Shown piece after piece: positions 1 to 5,821 of a stretch of DNA of 6,618 bases. The first letter of the stretch is position 1. Every line of letters begins with the position of its first letter. Source of the DNA: Promethearchaeota archaeon (GTDB taxonomy: Archaea; Asgardarchaeota; Lokiarchaeia; Sigyniarchaeales; SOKP01). The translations under genes were made by a program, and so were the position numbers. Location: positions 1 to 6,618 of the forward strand of contig JAUWZT010000194.1 in assembly GCA_030615145.1 (NCBI GenBank), read 5' to 3'. The notes beneath the pieces were generated by a model. That model worked only from the letters and a program-made list of their open reading frames with translations. It had not been told where the DNA came from and made no database searches.

Positions 1-158
1 TCTCTATATGTCTTTCCTGCTGATCTGGGTGATGCTGCAACATCTACGATTTCAAACCATGGATGTCCAATCAATAGCCTAATATAATTTTGACCAACGA
101 TCCCGGTAGCTCCTAAAATACCAACTTTAATTTTTTCAGAAATTTTTTCAGAAGACAT
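1..158 (-). CDS. asd: Aspartate-semialdehyde dehydrogenase, N-terminal part (cut by left edge)
   Basis: This enzyme reduces aspartyl-4-phosphate to aspartate-4-semialdehyde with NADPH in the cytoplasm, the branch point towards lysine, threonine and methionine. Only the first 52 codons lie in the window. Reading the minus strand from the ATG at 158-156, residues 11-22 form KVGILGATGIVG, the Rossmann-fold GxxGxxG dinucleotide loop. They are followed by GHPWFE (31-36) and AASPRSAGK (41-49), a stretch typical of the archaeal/yeast-type Asd family, where the Ser-Arg-Ser segment contacts NADP phosphate. The catalytic cysteine lies outside the window. The start is the only ATG in the visible frame and leaves an extension of about eight residues before the usual K-V-G-I-L-G beginning. 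That extension contains a duplicated SEKI. The gene is divergent from the repeat-protein gene at 272. The family assignment is strong; nothing suggests that the gene is broken. Confidence 0.9.
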   Translation of the reverse strand, partial: MSSEKISEKIKVGILGATGIVGQNYIRLLIGHPWFEIVDVAASPRSAGKTYR

Positions 159-171
159 ATTAGTTTGCGTT

Positions 172-184
172 TATATTATATTTT
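172..184 (-). promoter_or_regulatory. Probable TATA box for asd
   Basis: On the minus strand this AT-only stretch reads AAAAATATAATAT. It lies about 15-25 bases before the asd ATG and has no purine-rich ribosome binding site after it. This fits an archaeal TATA box driving a leaderless or nearly leaderless transcript. AT-rich sequence makes chance matches common, so the exact box is uncertain. Confidence 0.35.
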
Positions 185-237
185 TGACCTCTTAAATGAG
201 CGTTTATTGAATAATTTTATTAAAAAATCTTTGCTTT

Positions 238-246
238 TTTATTATA
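238..246 (+). promoter_or_regulatory. Probable TATA box for the repeat-protein gene at 272
   Basis: TTTATTATA is centred about 30 bases before the ATG at 272. That is the spacing expected for an archaeal promoter whose transcript begins at or a few bases before the start codon. The intervening sequence has a GGAAAAA run too far from the ATG to serve as a ribosome binding site. Confidence 0.35.
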
Positions 247-271
247 GTAAGGAAAAACCTAGCGATAAAAG

Positions 272-1633
272 ATGTTGAATAGAGAAACAGATTTATTAAA
301 GGAAGCAGAAAAGTTGGAAAATCAATCGAAAATCGCTGAGAGGGATAAAAATTACGAATTAGCGATTTCAGTTTTAATGCAAGCAAAAGATAATTACACT
401 AAATTAGGATTAACCGGGCAAGTTTCAATAATTATAAAAGAAATTGTTAGGTTGAAACGTTTAAAGGGAGATGGAAAAAGCTTCATTCAAAGGTATGGAG
501 GAGTTCAAGAAAGGATAGAATCTAAATCTCAGTTAAAATCCAGCTTAGAAGAAATAGGAGAAATAAAATCCAAGAACACTCAAAAATCGGAAGCAAATGG
601 TAATGTTATTCTAGAAAAAGCGCGAAATTTAGCTCTTGAAGATAAATATGAAGACTCATTAAAATTATATAACGAAGCCTATAGCACATTCAAGCATCTT
701 GAATATGATTATGAATGTAAACAAATTTTGTGGCAAATAAATGAGATAAAAGATTACCAACGCATGGCAGAATTCCGAAAATCTAGAGGAATTCCTATAA
801 ATTTAAAAGATATTGTAGTTTTAGCTTCCGCTGAGAGAAGGAGGCAAAGAATACAACAGGGTTTAGGAGTTAACACTCGACCAGTTGAGATCGAAGAATA
901 CAAAAGTACAAAAAGAAATTATTCAAATACAACTCGTCCTAAAGGTTCTAAATTACTTGAACAGATGAAATTAACTGAGAAAAGAAAAGAAGAACTTAAG
1001 AAAACATCACTATCTAATGTGAAAGACCAACAAAAGAATTTTGAGAGCAAATGGAAAGAAAAGCAGAATAAGATACAAATGTTACGAGAGGAAAAAAAAC
1101 AGAAGGATGAATTAATTGCTAAAGGACAAGATCTATTAGAAAAAGGAAACCAGAAACTTAAACAAAAAGAATACGACGAAGCAAAAGTCTTTTATACTCT
1201 AGCAATTGAATTATTTACTCAGCTTGGCTGGCACAATCAGATAGGCATTTTAGAGAAAGAACTCTGGAATATTGATTTGCATAAAAAAGAAGAAGAAAAA
1301 AAAGGAGAAATCGCAAGATTAAATAAATTAAAACAGGAGCAAGAATTTCAAAACAGAGTTTCAAAAGTAATGAGTGAGAAACAAAGATACAATGAGAAAC
1401 TACAACAACAGCAGACCGCTTTGTCTCCAGATATTAGGAGTAAGATTGAAAAGATAAAACTGGTTCAACTAAAGGCTGAAAAGGAAGAAAGTTCAAATAA
1501 TTTCTTGAGAGCCTTAGCAAGATATCAGTACATCCTTGAATTATACCAATCAATTCCTAAAGAAAGCATTGATTTATCAAATAAAGTCTCAGAAGTAGAA
1601 CAGAAGATTTTGGATTTAAAAGCGAAATCATAA
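272..1633 (+). CDS. Protein with four TPR-like helical repeats and charged coiled-coil linkers, function unknown
   Basis: I do not recognise a named family. The 453-residue protein is soluble, very rich in Lys and Glu, with no signal peptide or membrane segment. Four segments of about 50-60 residues share a helix-turn-helix pattern: residues 8-64, 112-162, 280-338 and 394-450. Each has a basic or acidic helix, a Tyr or Phe a few residues before an Ala/Ser-containing helix (NYELAIS, KYEDSLK, EYDEAKV, NFLRALA), and then Tyr/Phe four residues before a turn. In the first three, the turn is followed by a third amphipathic helix ending near a conserved Ile (EIVRLK, INEIKD, ELWNID); repeats 1 and 3 have LG at the turn (LGLTGQ, LGWHNQ). 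This is the style of tetratricopeptide repeats. Between them, residues 165-275 and 338-390 are highly charged and probably coiled coil. Such proteins usually act as protein-binding scaffolds. The ATG at 272 is supported by the TATA-like box and the start of repeat 1. Confidence 0.8.
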   Translation: MLNRETDLLKEAEKLENQSKIAERDKNYELAISVLMQAKDNYTKLGLTGQVSIIIKEIVRLKRLKGDGKSFIQRYGGVQERIESKSQLKSSLEEIGEIKSKNTQKSEANGNVILEKARNLALEDKYEDSLKLYNEAYSTFKHLEYDYECKQILWQINEIKDYQRMAEFRKSRGIPINLKDIVVLASAERRRQRIQQGLGVNTRPVEIEEYKSTKRNYSNTTRPKGSKLLEQMKLTEKRKEELKKTSLSNVKDQQKNFESKWKEKQNKIQMLREEKKQKDELIAKGQDLLEKGNQKLKQKEYDEAKVFYTLAIELFTQLGWHNQIGILEKELWNIDLHKKEEEKKGEIARLNKLKQEQEFQNRVSKVMSEKQRYNEKLQQQQTALSPDIRSKIEKIKLVQLKAEKEESSNNFLRALARYQYILELYQSIPKESIDLSNKVSEVEQKILDLKAKS

Positions 1634-1663
1634 TATTTTTGGCTTAGGCTTCTTTTATGTCAC

Positions 1664-1674
1664 TAATATATTTA
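1664..1674 (+). promoter_or_regulatory. Possible TATA box for the Nog1 gene
   Basis: TAATATATTTA is the best TATA-like match in the 54-base gap before the Nog1 gene. It is centred only about 19 bases before the ATG at 1688, closer than ideal for a leaderless transcript, and another AT-rich site (around 1652-1659) is possible. No ribosome binding site precedes the ATG. Confidence 0.25.
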
Positions 1675-1687
1675 AGTTTGAACTTCA

Positions 1688-2728
1688 ATGAAGAATCCTT
1701 TTTTATCATTTTTTCATGTCCCTAATTCAAAAGAACTCTTAGATATAGCCTTCAGTAGAGCTATGAAAAGTAGCGCTCAAGTCTCTAAAAACGCACCTAT
1801 TCTCCTCAAGGCGAAAAAAAAAGAATCTAAACGGATTAAAGTTGCTATTGAAGAATTATTAGATCGGATTATAACTATTATTAAGAGGGTTCCAATGATT
1901 GAAGAATTACCAGATTTTTACAAAGAGTTAGCTTCACTTTTAGTTGATGTTGACGAATTAAGACTAACTCTGGGTAAATTAAACGGAATATTACCCTTAA
2001 TGAGAAAACTACAACGGGAATACTCAAAGAAACTAAGCCAAATTGAAACTCCTAAGGATGCCGATCGAATAAGAAGGGCTGCGTTTGGTAGAATATCTTC
2101 AATTATTAATAAACAGAATCGTAATCTGGAATATTTAAACAAAATTAGAGGTCGTTTAAAAGAAATCCCCTCCCTCGATTATACACTGCGTAGTATAGTT
2201 GTTGCAGGTTACCCTAATGTTGGCAAAAGTAGTTTTGTTAAGCAGATTTCTACAAACAAGAGAATTGAAGTGCAAGAATACCCTTTTACTACAAAGAAAT
2301 TAGCGATTGGGCATTTTTCTATCGAAAAACGATATAGTCAAATCAAGTTACAATTTTTAGACACACCAGGAATTTTAGATCGCCCTATGTCTAAAAGAAA
2401 CAACATTGAATTGCAGGCAATTCTAGCTCTTCGTTTAATATCAGATTTAATTATTTTTATGTTTGATCCCACACCCTCATGTGGCTATTCAATTGATTCG
2501 CAATTAGATTTATACCATGAAATTAAAAATAATTTTACAAAAGAAGGAAAAATCGAAATAGTAATTGTATTCAATAAAATGGATTTAGCCAGCTCAGAAG
2601 AAATTGAATCTCTTAGAAAAAGATTAAATGTGGAAGAAAATAATTGCTTTTTAATTAACGCCTTATCTGGAGAAAATTTAGATTTGTTAAAAGAAATGTT
2701 AGTAAAGCGTTATAGTAGTGATGAATGA
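1688..2728 (+). CDS. Nog1-family GTPase, large ribosomal subunit assembly
   Basis: Nog1 is a GTP-binding protein of the OBG-HflX-like superfamily that binds pre-60S/50S particles during assembly of the large ribosomal subunit. The N-terminal region (about residues 1-165) is the helical-bundle NOG1_N domain and opens with NPF...ELLDIAFSRA, as in archaeal and eukaryotic Nog1, which supports the ATG at 1688. The G domain follows with all motifs visible: G1 GYPNVGKSS (174-182), G2 PFTTKK (199-204), G3 DTPG (225-228), G4 NKMD (296-299) and a G5 loop NALSG (324-328). At 346 residues it matches the short archaeal form. It lacks the long C-terminal extension of eukaryotic Nog1. It stands alone, with gaps of 54 bases before and at least 95 bases after. 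Intact and well supported; no enzymatic residue is missing. Confidence 0.92.
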   Translation: MKNPFLSFFHVPNSKELLDIAFSRAMKSSAQVSKNAPILLKAKKKESKRIKVAIEELLDRIITIIKRVPMIEELPDFYKELASLLVDVDELRLTLGKLNGILPLMRKLQREYSKKLSQIETPKDADRIRRAAFGRISSIINKQNRNLEYLNKIRGRLKEIPSLDYTLRSIVVAGYPNVGKSSFVKQISTNKRIEVQEYPFTTKKLAIGHFSIEKRYSQIKLQFLDTPGILDRPMSKRNNIELQAILALRLISDLIIFMFDPTPSCGYSIDSQLDLYHEIKNNFTKEGKIEIVIVFNKMDLASSEEIESLRKRLNVEENNCFLINALSGENLDLLKEMLVKRYSSDE

Positions 2729-2816
2729 AAATCTAACTTTATTATTATCTTTAAGATACTAATTTTTATCAAATACAAACTTTAGTAATTATTTTACATG
2801 ATTATTCTTTTAGAAA

Positions 2817-2825
2817 TTTTTATAT
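2817..2825 (+). promoter_or_regulatory. TATA box deciding the start of the VOC gene
   Basis: TTTTTATAT is centred 27 bases before the ATG at 2848, the textbook archaeal distance for a leaderless transcript. The other in-frame ATG at 2824 overlaps this box, so it would lie outside such a transcript. This favours 2848 as the true start. Confidence 0.45.
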
Positions 2826-2847
2826 GCTTAGCCGGAGAAAAATAAGT

Positions 2848-3237
2848 ATGGAAGAATTTAAGATTGATTTTGGTAATTTAAAAGTAGCTCAGCTAGGATT
2901 TGTGTATAAAGATATTGAAAAACAAGCTAAAATTTTTGAAACGCTCTTCAACGTACCTAAATTTGCGATTATACCAGAAACTATGGACATTGTTAAATAT
3001 AAAGGAAAGGATGGAGAAGTTAATACTAAATTAGCTTTAAGCCGACAATTTGGTTTGCAAATCGAATTGATCCAACATATAAGTGGAGATAGCATATATA
3101 AAGAATTTTTAGATCAAGGGAGAGAAGGATTTCATCATATTAGTCTATTCATTGAAAACATTGAAGCTTATATCGAGTATTTCGAAAAACAAGGATACGA
3201 GATGATTTATTATGGGGAGATCGGAAAACAAGTTTAA
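2848..3237 (+). CDS. VOC-fold protein related to methylmalonyl-CoA epimerase, truncated by an in-frame stop
   Basis: The reading frame gives 129 residues of a vicinal-oxygen-chelate (glyoxalase-like) protein close to methylmalonyl-CoA epimerase, which interconverts (R)- and (S)-methylmalonyl-CoA. The first beta-alpha-beta module begins QLGFVYKDIEKQAKIFE (15-31). The second carries LQIELIQ (70-76), the epimerase-like KEFLDQGREGFHHISLFIE (about 84-102) with His96/His97, then DNA for a G-Y-E-M turn. Likely metal ligands are Gln15 (His in classical epimerases), Glu73 and one of the paired histidines. Codon 130 is TAA (3235-3237), but the same frame continues with AYFDTEETLGMLLEV, the normal end of the domain, including a probable fourth ligand. 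The protein as read therefore lacks its last strand and is probably inactive unless the stop is a sequencing error or is read through. An ATG at 2824 would add eight residues, but it overlaps the TATA-like box. The exact substrate is uncertain. Confidence 0.75.
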   Translation: MEEFKIDFGNLKVAQLGFVYKDIEKQAKIFETLFNVPKFAIIPETMDIVKYKGKDGEVNTKLALSRQFGLQIELIQHISGDSIYKEFLDQGREGFHHISLFIENIEAYIEYFEKQGYEMIYYGEIGKQV

Positions 3238-3318
3238 GCTTACTTTGATACGGAAGAAACGCTAGGAATGCTCCTTGAAGTTCAAGAAACAAGAAAAAGA
3301 AGAAAAAAAAAAACTTAA
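3238..3318 (+). pseudogene. Stranded C-terminal end of the VOC/epimerase-like gene
   Basis: In the same frame as the gene upstream, immediately after its TAA, 26 codons read AYFDTEETLGMLLEVQE followed by a basic tail TRKRRKKKT and a second TAA at 3316-3318. A-Y-x-D-T-E...L-G...E is the usual closing strand of this VOC subfamily, with Glu at 3277-3279 in the place of the last metal ligand. There is no start codon of its own at its beginning, so it would be made only if the stop were absent or read through. A single base change in the TAA (for example to AAA or TAC/TAT) would restore a 156-residue protein. Confidence 0.75.
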
Positions 3319-3326
3319 AACTTTAA

Positions 3327-3340
3327 TTTTTCATTTTTTT
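3327..3340 (+). terminator. Poly-T terminator after the VOC gene
   Basis: T5 and T7 runs separated by CA lie just after the second VOC stop (3318). Archaeal RNA polymerase terminates at such U-rich tracts without needing a hairpin. Its position after the second stop, not the first, agrees with the original gene having ended at 3318. Confidence 0.45.
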
Positions 3341-3393
3341 CTATTCTTACACATATTTTTGATAAGAATTTTTCAATTGTTTAAACTACAGAT

Positions 3394-4473
3394 ATGAAAG
3401 CTAAATATATTTTAGGGGTCGATATAGGAGGAGCAAATACTAAGGCTGCTTTACTTCAAATTGAAAACGATAACATACTTAAAAGTTTTTCTTATATTGA
3501 ATATTTTCCTTTCTGGGAGAAAACCTTGCATGACATTCCTGCTATGTTCGCGAGGGTTGTAGAAAAATTAATTATACAAAATAATTTAGTATTAAGAGAT
3601 GTAACCTTTATTTCAATAACAATTACTGCTGAACTCTCAGATGCTTTTCAGACTAAGCGAGAAGGGATTTTAACGATCATAAGCGCCTTAGGACAAATTT
3701 TTGAAAAGGAAAAATTATTTTTTATTAATAACAAAAATAAATTCTGCAGCTTTGATCAGGTTAAATTAGATCCTATTTCAGTGGCCGCAGCAAATTGGGT
3801 ATCCACTTCATTATTTTTAGGTAAATTTGTTCCTAAATGCATTCTTATTGATGCGGGGTCAACTACTATTGATGTAATCCCCATTTTAAATTCAGTTCCT
3901 GTTTCAAGAGGAAAAAATGATGTAGAAAGATTATTGAATCGCGAATTGATTTACACGGGAGGTTTAAGAGCAACTGTTCCATCAATTACGCATTTTTTAC
4001 CCTATAAGGATAAGATGGTTAGAATATCGTTCGAAAAATTCGCCCTCGTCTCCGATGTACATAGGATACTAAATAATATTTCTGAAGCAGAGTATATTAA
4101 CGATACTGCAGATAATCGCTCAAAAGCCTTAAATGATTGTTACGCGCGATTAGCAAGAATGATATGCATGGATCATGAATCAATTTCAGTAAAAGAATTG
4201 GATATTATAGCGAAATATATTTATGATAAGCAAATTGAGATGATTTCAACTGATATCAAAGAGTTTATGGGCAATTTATATCATCGACTGCCTGAATATG
4301 ACCAAAATTCAATATTTGTAATTACTGGCTTATCTGCAGAGTTTTTGATAAAAGAAGTACTAAGAAAATTAGGATACCGTAATATTAAAAGCTATGAAAA
4401 AATAACTGGGATTCCTGATCAAATTAGTTCTTCTGCTTATGCTGTTGCGGGAGCTTTTTATTTTCAATTATAA
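3394..4473 (+). CDS. mfnF: Methanofuran biosynthesis protein MfnF (APMF-Glu synthase)
   Basis: MfnF joins the diphosphate of aminomethylfuran to gamma-glutamyl-tyramine, making the phenoxymethyl-furan core of methanofuran, the C1 carrier at the start of the archaeal Wood-Ljungdahl/methanogenesis route. The 359-residue protein has the ASKHA (actin/sugar-kinase) fold of the hydantoinase/oxoprolinase-like family once called 'H4MPT-linked C1 transfer pathway protein'. Phosphate-1 motif GVDIGGANTKAAL is at residues 8-20, phosphate-2 ILIDAGSTTIDVIPI at 150-164, YTGGLRATVPS at 187-197, the adenosine-type VITGLSAEFL around 309-318, and SAYAVAGAFYF at 347-357. Length and motif order fit the family, and no key motif is missing. 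The ATG at 3394 lies a few residues before the first motif, as expected. No clear ribosome binding site precedes it. mfnE follows 14 bases later, which strongly supports the assignment. Activity in this lineage is inferred from family membership. Confidence 0.88.
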   Translation: MKAKYILGVDIGGANTKAALLQIENDNILKSFSYIEYFPFWEKTLHDIPAMFARVVEKLIIQNNLVLRDVTFISITITAELSDAFQTKREGILTIISALGQIFEKEKLFFINNKNKFCSFDQVKLDPISVAAANWVSTSLFLGKFVPKCILIDAGSTTIDVIPILNSVPVSRGKNDVERLLNRELIYTGGLRATVPSITHFLPYKDKMVRISFEKFALVSDVHRILNNISEAEYINDTADNRSKALNDCYARLARMICMDHESISVKELDIIAKYIYDKQIEMISTDIKEFMGNLYHRLPEYDQNSIFVITGLSAEFLIKEVLRKLGYRNIKSYEKITGIPDQISSSAYAVAGAFYFQL

Positions 4474-4477
4474 AGGA
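4472..4477 (+). promoter_or_regulatory. Weak ribosome binding site for mfnE
   Basis: AAAGGA overlaps the mfnF stop and lies 10 bases before the mfnE ATG at 4488. It is a partial match to the archaeal Shine-Dalgarno sequence and fits translation of mfnE from a shared mfnF-mfnE message. Confidence 0.35.
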
Positions 4478-4487
4478 TATAATCAAT

Positions 4488-5225
4488 ATGCAATATAGAG
4501 AAGCGCTCTTCAAAATTGGAGGAAAAATTCTTGAAAATTCTAGCAATATTAAATCAACCTTCTCCCAACTAACTCAATTATATGAAGAAAAAATTCTTCA
4601 GAAAATCATTATTATCCCTGGTGGAGGATCTTTCGCTAATTTTGTTAGAAGGATAGATGAAGAATTAGAGCTTGGAGCTGACCTTGCTCATTGGATGGCC
4701 ATTTATTCCATAAATTATAACGGAGTAATATTAAATAGAAAATATCCTGATCTAGAAACCATAGAAGAATTGAAGACATTTCAAGACGCTAAACAAATGT
4801 TTTGTATCTTCCTACCATATAGTTTTCTCCGGAAAGACGATACTCTACCACATAATTGGGATGTTACTTCGGACTCTATAGCACTTTATGTTGCTAATAA
4901 GCTAAAGTTAAGTCGGTGTTTCTTAATCAAAAATGTAGATGGAATCTTCAATATCGATAAGGAACTAATTAAATCTATCTCCACTTTCAAATATAACAAG
5001 TTTAAAGGTAGCAATCAATTAGGTAAAATAATAGAAGACATTAATAATATTAAGAAATCCAAGCCTATAGATTCTCATTTATTAAAATTAATAGAAAAGT
5101 ACAAAACTCCCTGCTATATATTAAATGGAAGACCTAACAACCAACGGATAATTGAATTTTTTAATAATGACATACCTAATGAGAAAAAAATATTTACTAA
5201 AATTGTCAGTCAAATTGAACTCTGA
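4488..5225 (+). CDS. mfnE: Methanofuran biosynthesis kinase MfnE ([5-(aminomethyl)furan-3-yl]methyl phosphate kinase)
   Basis: MfnE uses ATP to convert aminomethylfuran-methyl phosphate to the diphosphate, the activated substrate of MfnF. The 245-residue protein has the amino-acid-kinase (aspartate/glutamate/uridylate kinase) fold: LFKIGGKIL (7-15) with the phosphate-binding Lys-Ile-Gly-Gly, the glycine loop IIPGGGSFAN (42-51), a D-L-A-H-W helix (about 65-69), WDVTSDSIALYVANKL (124-139) for substrate and nucleotide binding, and LIKNVDGIF (146-154), where most members of the fold have a T-D-V-D-G-like segment. The C-terminal region (about 195-245) has the L-x-G-R-P-like turn LNGRPNN, usual near the end of these kinases. 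The pairing with mfnF, 14 bases apart and on the same strand, suggests an operon and separates it from aspartokinase or UMP kinase, which it resembles only in fold. Intact, standard length. Confidence 0.85.
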   Translation: MQYREALFKIGGKILENSSNIKSTFSQLTQLYEEKILQKIIIIPGGGSFANFVRRIDEELELGADLAHWMAIYSINYNGVILNRKYPDLETIEELKTFQDAKQMFCIFLPYSFLRKDDTLPHNWDVTSDSIALYVANKLKLSRCFLIKNVDGIFNIDKELIKSISTFKYNKFKGSNQLGKIIEDINNIKKSKPIDSHLLKLIEKYKTPCYILNGRPNNQRIIEFFNNDIPNEKKIFTKIVSQIEL

Positions 5226-5235
5226 AGCTATGAAT

Positions 5236-5270
5236 AACCTCAAATATTAGGTTAATTTTAACAAAATTAA
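5236..5270 (+). repeat. Two adjacent inverted repeats after mfnE
   Basis: AACCT (5236-5240) pairs with AGGTT (5249-5253) around an 8-base loop. Overlapping its right arm, TTAATTTT (5252-5259) pairs perfectly with AAAATTAA (5263-5270) around a 3-base AAC loop. The two hairpins share bases 5252-5253, so they would compete or stack. The site lies between the mfnE stop and the promoter of the dehydratase pair. It could aid mfnE termination or RNA 3'-end stability, or be a palindromic operator. In such AT-rich sequence an AT-only 8-base stem can arise by chance. Confidence 0.35.
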
Positions 5271-5291
5271 ACTAAATAAAATTAATTAATG

Positions 5292-5304
5292 TAAATTTAA
5301 AATA
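5292..5304 (+). promoter_or_regulatory. Probable TATA box for the dehydratase gene pair
   Basis: TAAATTTAAAATA lies 16-28 bases before the ATG at 5320, in a gap of 94 bases after mfnE. The gap and the box suggest that the two dehydratase genes are transcribed separately from mfnFE. A weak Shine-Dalgarno-like GAAGTGA (5306-5312), 7 bases before the ATG, supports 5320 over the in-frame ATG at 5335. Confidence 0.35.
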
Positions 5305-5319
5305 TGAAGTGAAATCATT

Positions 5320-5820
5320 ATGGATATCGAAGAAATGAAAAAAAATGCTGATTTTCTAATAAAAAACGTTAAAGGAGTAGAAATTCCCGGATCTGCTAGA
5401 GTTAATGTTAGATATAAAACTTTAGTGAACTTTGCAAAAGTATATGGAATAACTGACCCAAAATACGTTGGTTCTGAAGAAGCTGGTATAGTAGCCTGCC
5501 ATGCATTTGCAAACCATTTCACGATCAAAGCCGTGTATAAATTACTCATAGGTTTTAATGTAGTTCAGGATGGTAAAACGCGGGGAATAATGCTCGATCC
5601 TGGTAAATTATTACACACAGGGAATATCTACAATTGGGAAGGCTGCGTTGAAGTCAAACCTGGTGATAAATTGACTGTTTCTGGTTCATGTGAAGATGTA
5701 TGGTTAAATGAGAAAAATATGATATTATTTTATAAATTCTTAGTTAAGGTAAAAAATCAAAATGAAGAACCCGTTTGCGATGTAGTAATTACTGCAGGGG
5801 TTAGGAAAGGAGGGTATTAA
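5320..5820 (+). CDS. FAS1-like/MaoC N-type hot-dog dehydratase subunit (probably non-catalytic partner)
   Basis: The 166-residue protein is a single hot-dog domain of the MaoC_dehydrat_N (FAS1-like dehydratase) type. It opens with a short helix, then GSARVNVRYKTLVNFAKVYG (24-43) and TDPKYV (45-50). This is where catalytic MaoC proteins carry S-G-D-x-N-P-x-H, so the catalytic His is replaced by Tyr49 and the Asp-His pair is absent. The later part, LLHTGNIYNWEG followed by VEVKPGDKLTVSG, is the family's central-helix-to-strand region with its characteristic H-x-x-x-x-Y/F and K-P-G-D. In bacterial HadAB/HadBC and in two-domain eukaryotic hydratase 2, such a domain shapes the acyl-chain pocket while the partner domain supplies catalysis. 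The gene for that partner follows one base after the stop, so a heterodimeric (R)-specific enoyl-thioester hydratase/dehydratase is likely. CoA versus carrier-protein substrate cannot be told from sequence. Confidence 0.8.
   Translation: MDIEEMKKNADFLIKNVKGVEIPGSARVNVRYKTLVNFAKVYGITDPKYVGSEEAGIVACHAFANHFTIKAVYKLLIGFNVVQDGKTRGIMLDPGKLLHTGNIYNWEGCVEVKPGDKLTVSGSCEDVWLNEKNMILFYKFLVKVKNQNEEPVCDVVITAGVRKGGY
5804..5814 (+). promoter_or_regulatory. Strong Shine-Dalgarno site for the catalytic dehydratase gene
   Basis: GGAAAGGAGGG sits inside the last codons of the upstream gene. Its GGAGG core is 8 bases before the ATG at 5822. It is by far the best ribosome binding site in the window, confirms that start, and indicates translation from a shared message. 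Confidence 0.75.
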
Positions 5821-5821
5821 A

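Noticed and set aside
204..386. Minus-strand open frame of 60 codons
   Set aside because: It overlaps the divergent promoter region and the first repeat of the plus-strand gene at 272; the product is a low-complexity hydrophobic read of AT-rich DNA with no recognisable domain.
1918..2142. Minus-strand open frame of 74 codons inside the Nog1 gene
   Set aside because: The plus strand here encodes the conserved Nog1 N-terminal helical region; the antisense product has no family features.
2729..2816. Possible small gene or RNA between Nog1 and the VOC gene
   Set aside because: The gap is only AT-rich sequence with scattered stops; no tRNA-like fold, conserved motif or credible start was seen.
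2824..2847. Upstream ATG at 2824 as the VOC start
   Set aside because: It falls inside the TATA-like box that is ideally placed for a leaderless start at 2848, and the added residues (MLSRRKIS) are not part of the domain.
2889..3095. Minus-strand open frame of 68 codons inside the VOC gene
   Set aside because: It is antisense to a clearly conserved VOC domain and has no start signals or domain.
3235..3237. TAA as a reassigned sense codon
   Set aside because: TAA ends four clearly complete genes or frames in the window (1633, 3318, 4473, 5820) exactly where the families end, so it is a normal stop here.
3300..3313. A-rich run at the end of the VOC remnant as a programmed frameshift site
   Set aside because: The frame is unchanged on both sides of the internal stop, so no frameshift is needed, and the A run lies after the conserved domain end.
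5286..5549. Minus-strand open frame of 87 codons opposite the first dehydratase gene
   Set aside because: It is a shadow of the hot-dog domain coding sequence; it would also span the promoter of that gene.
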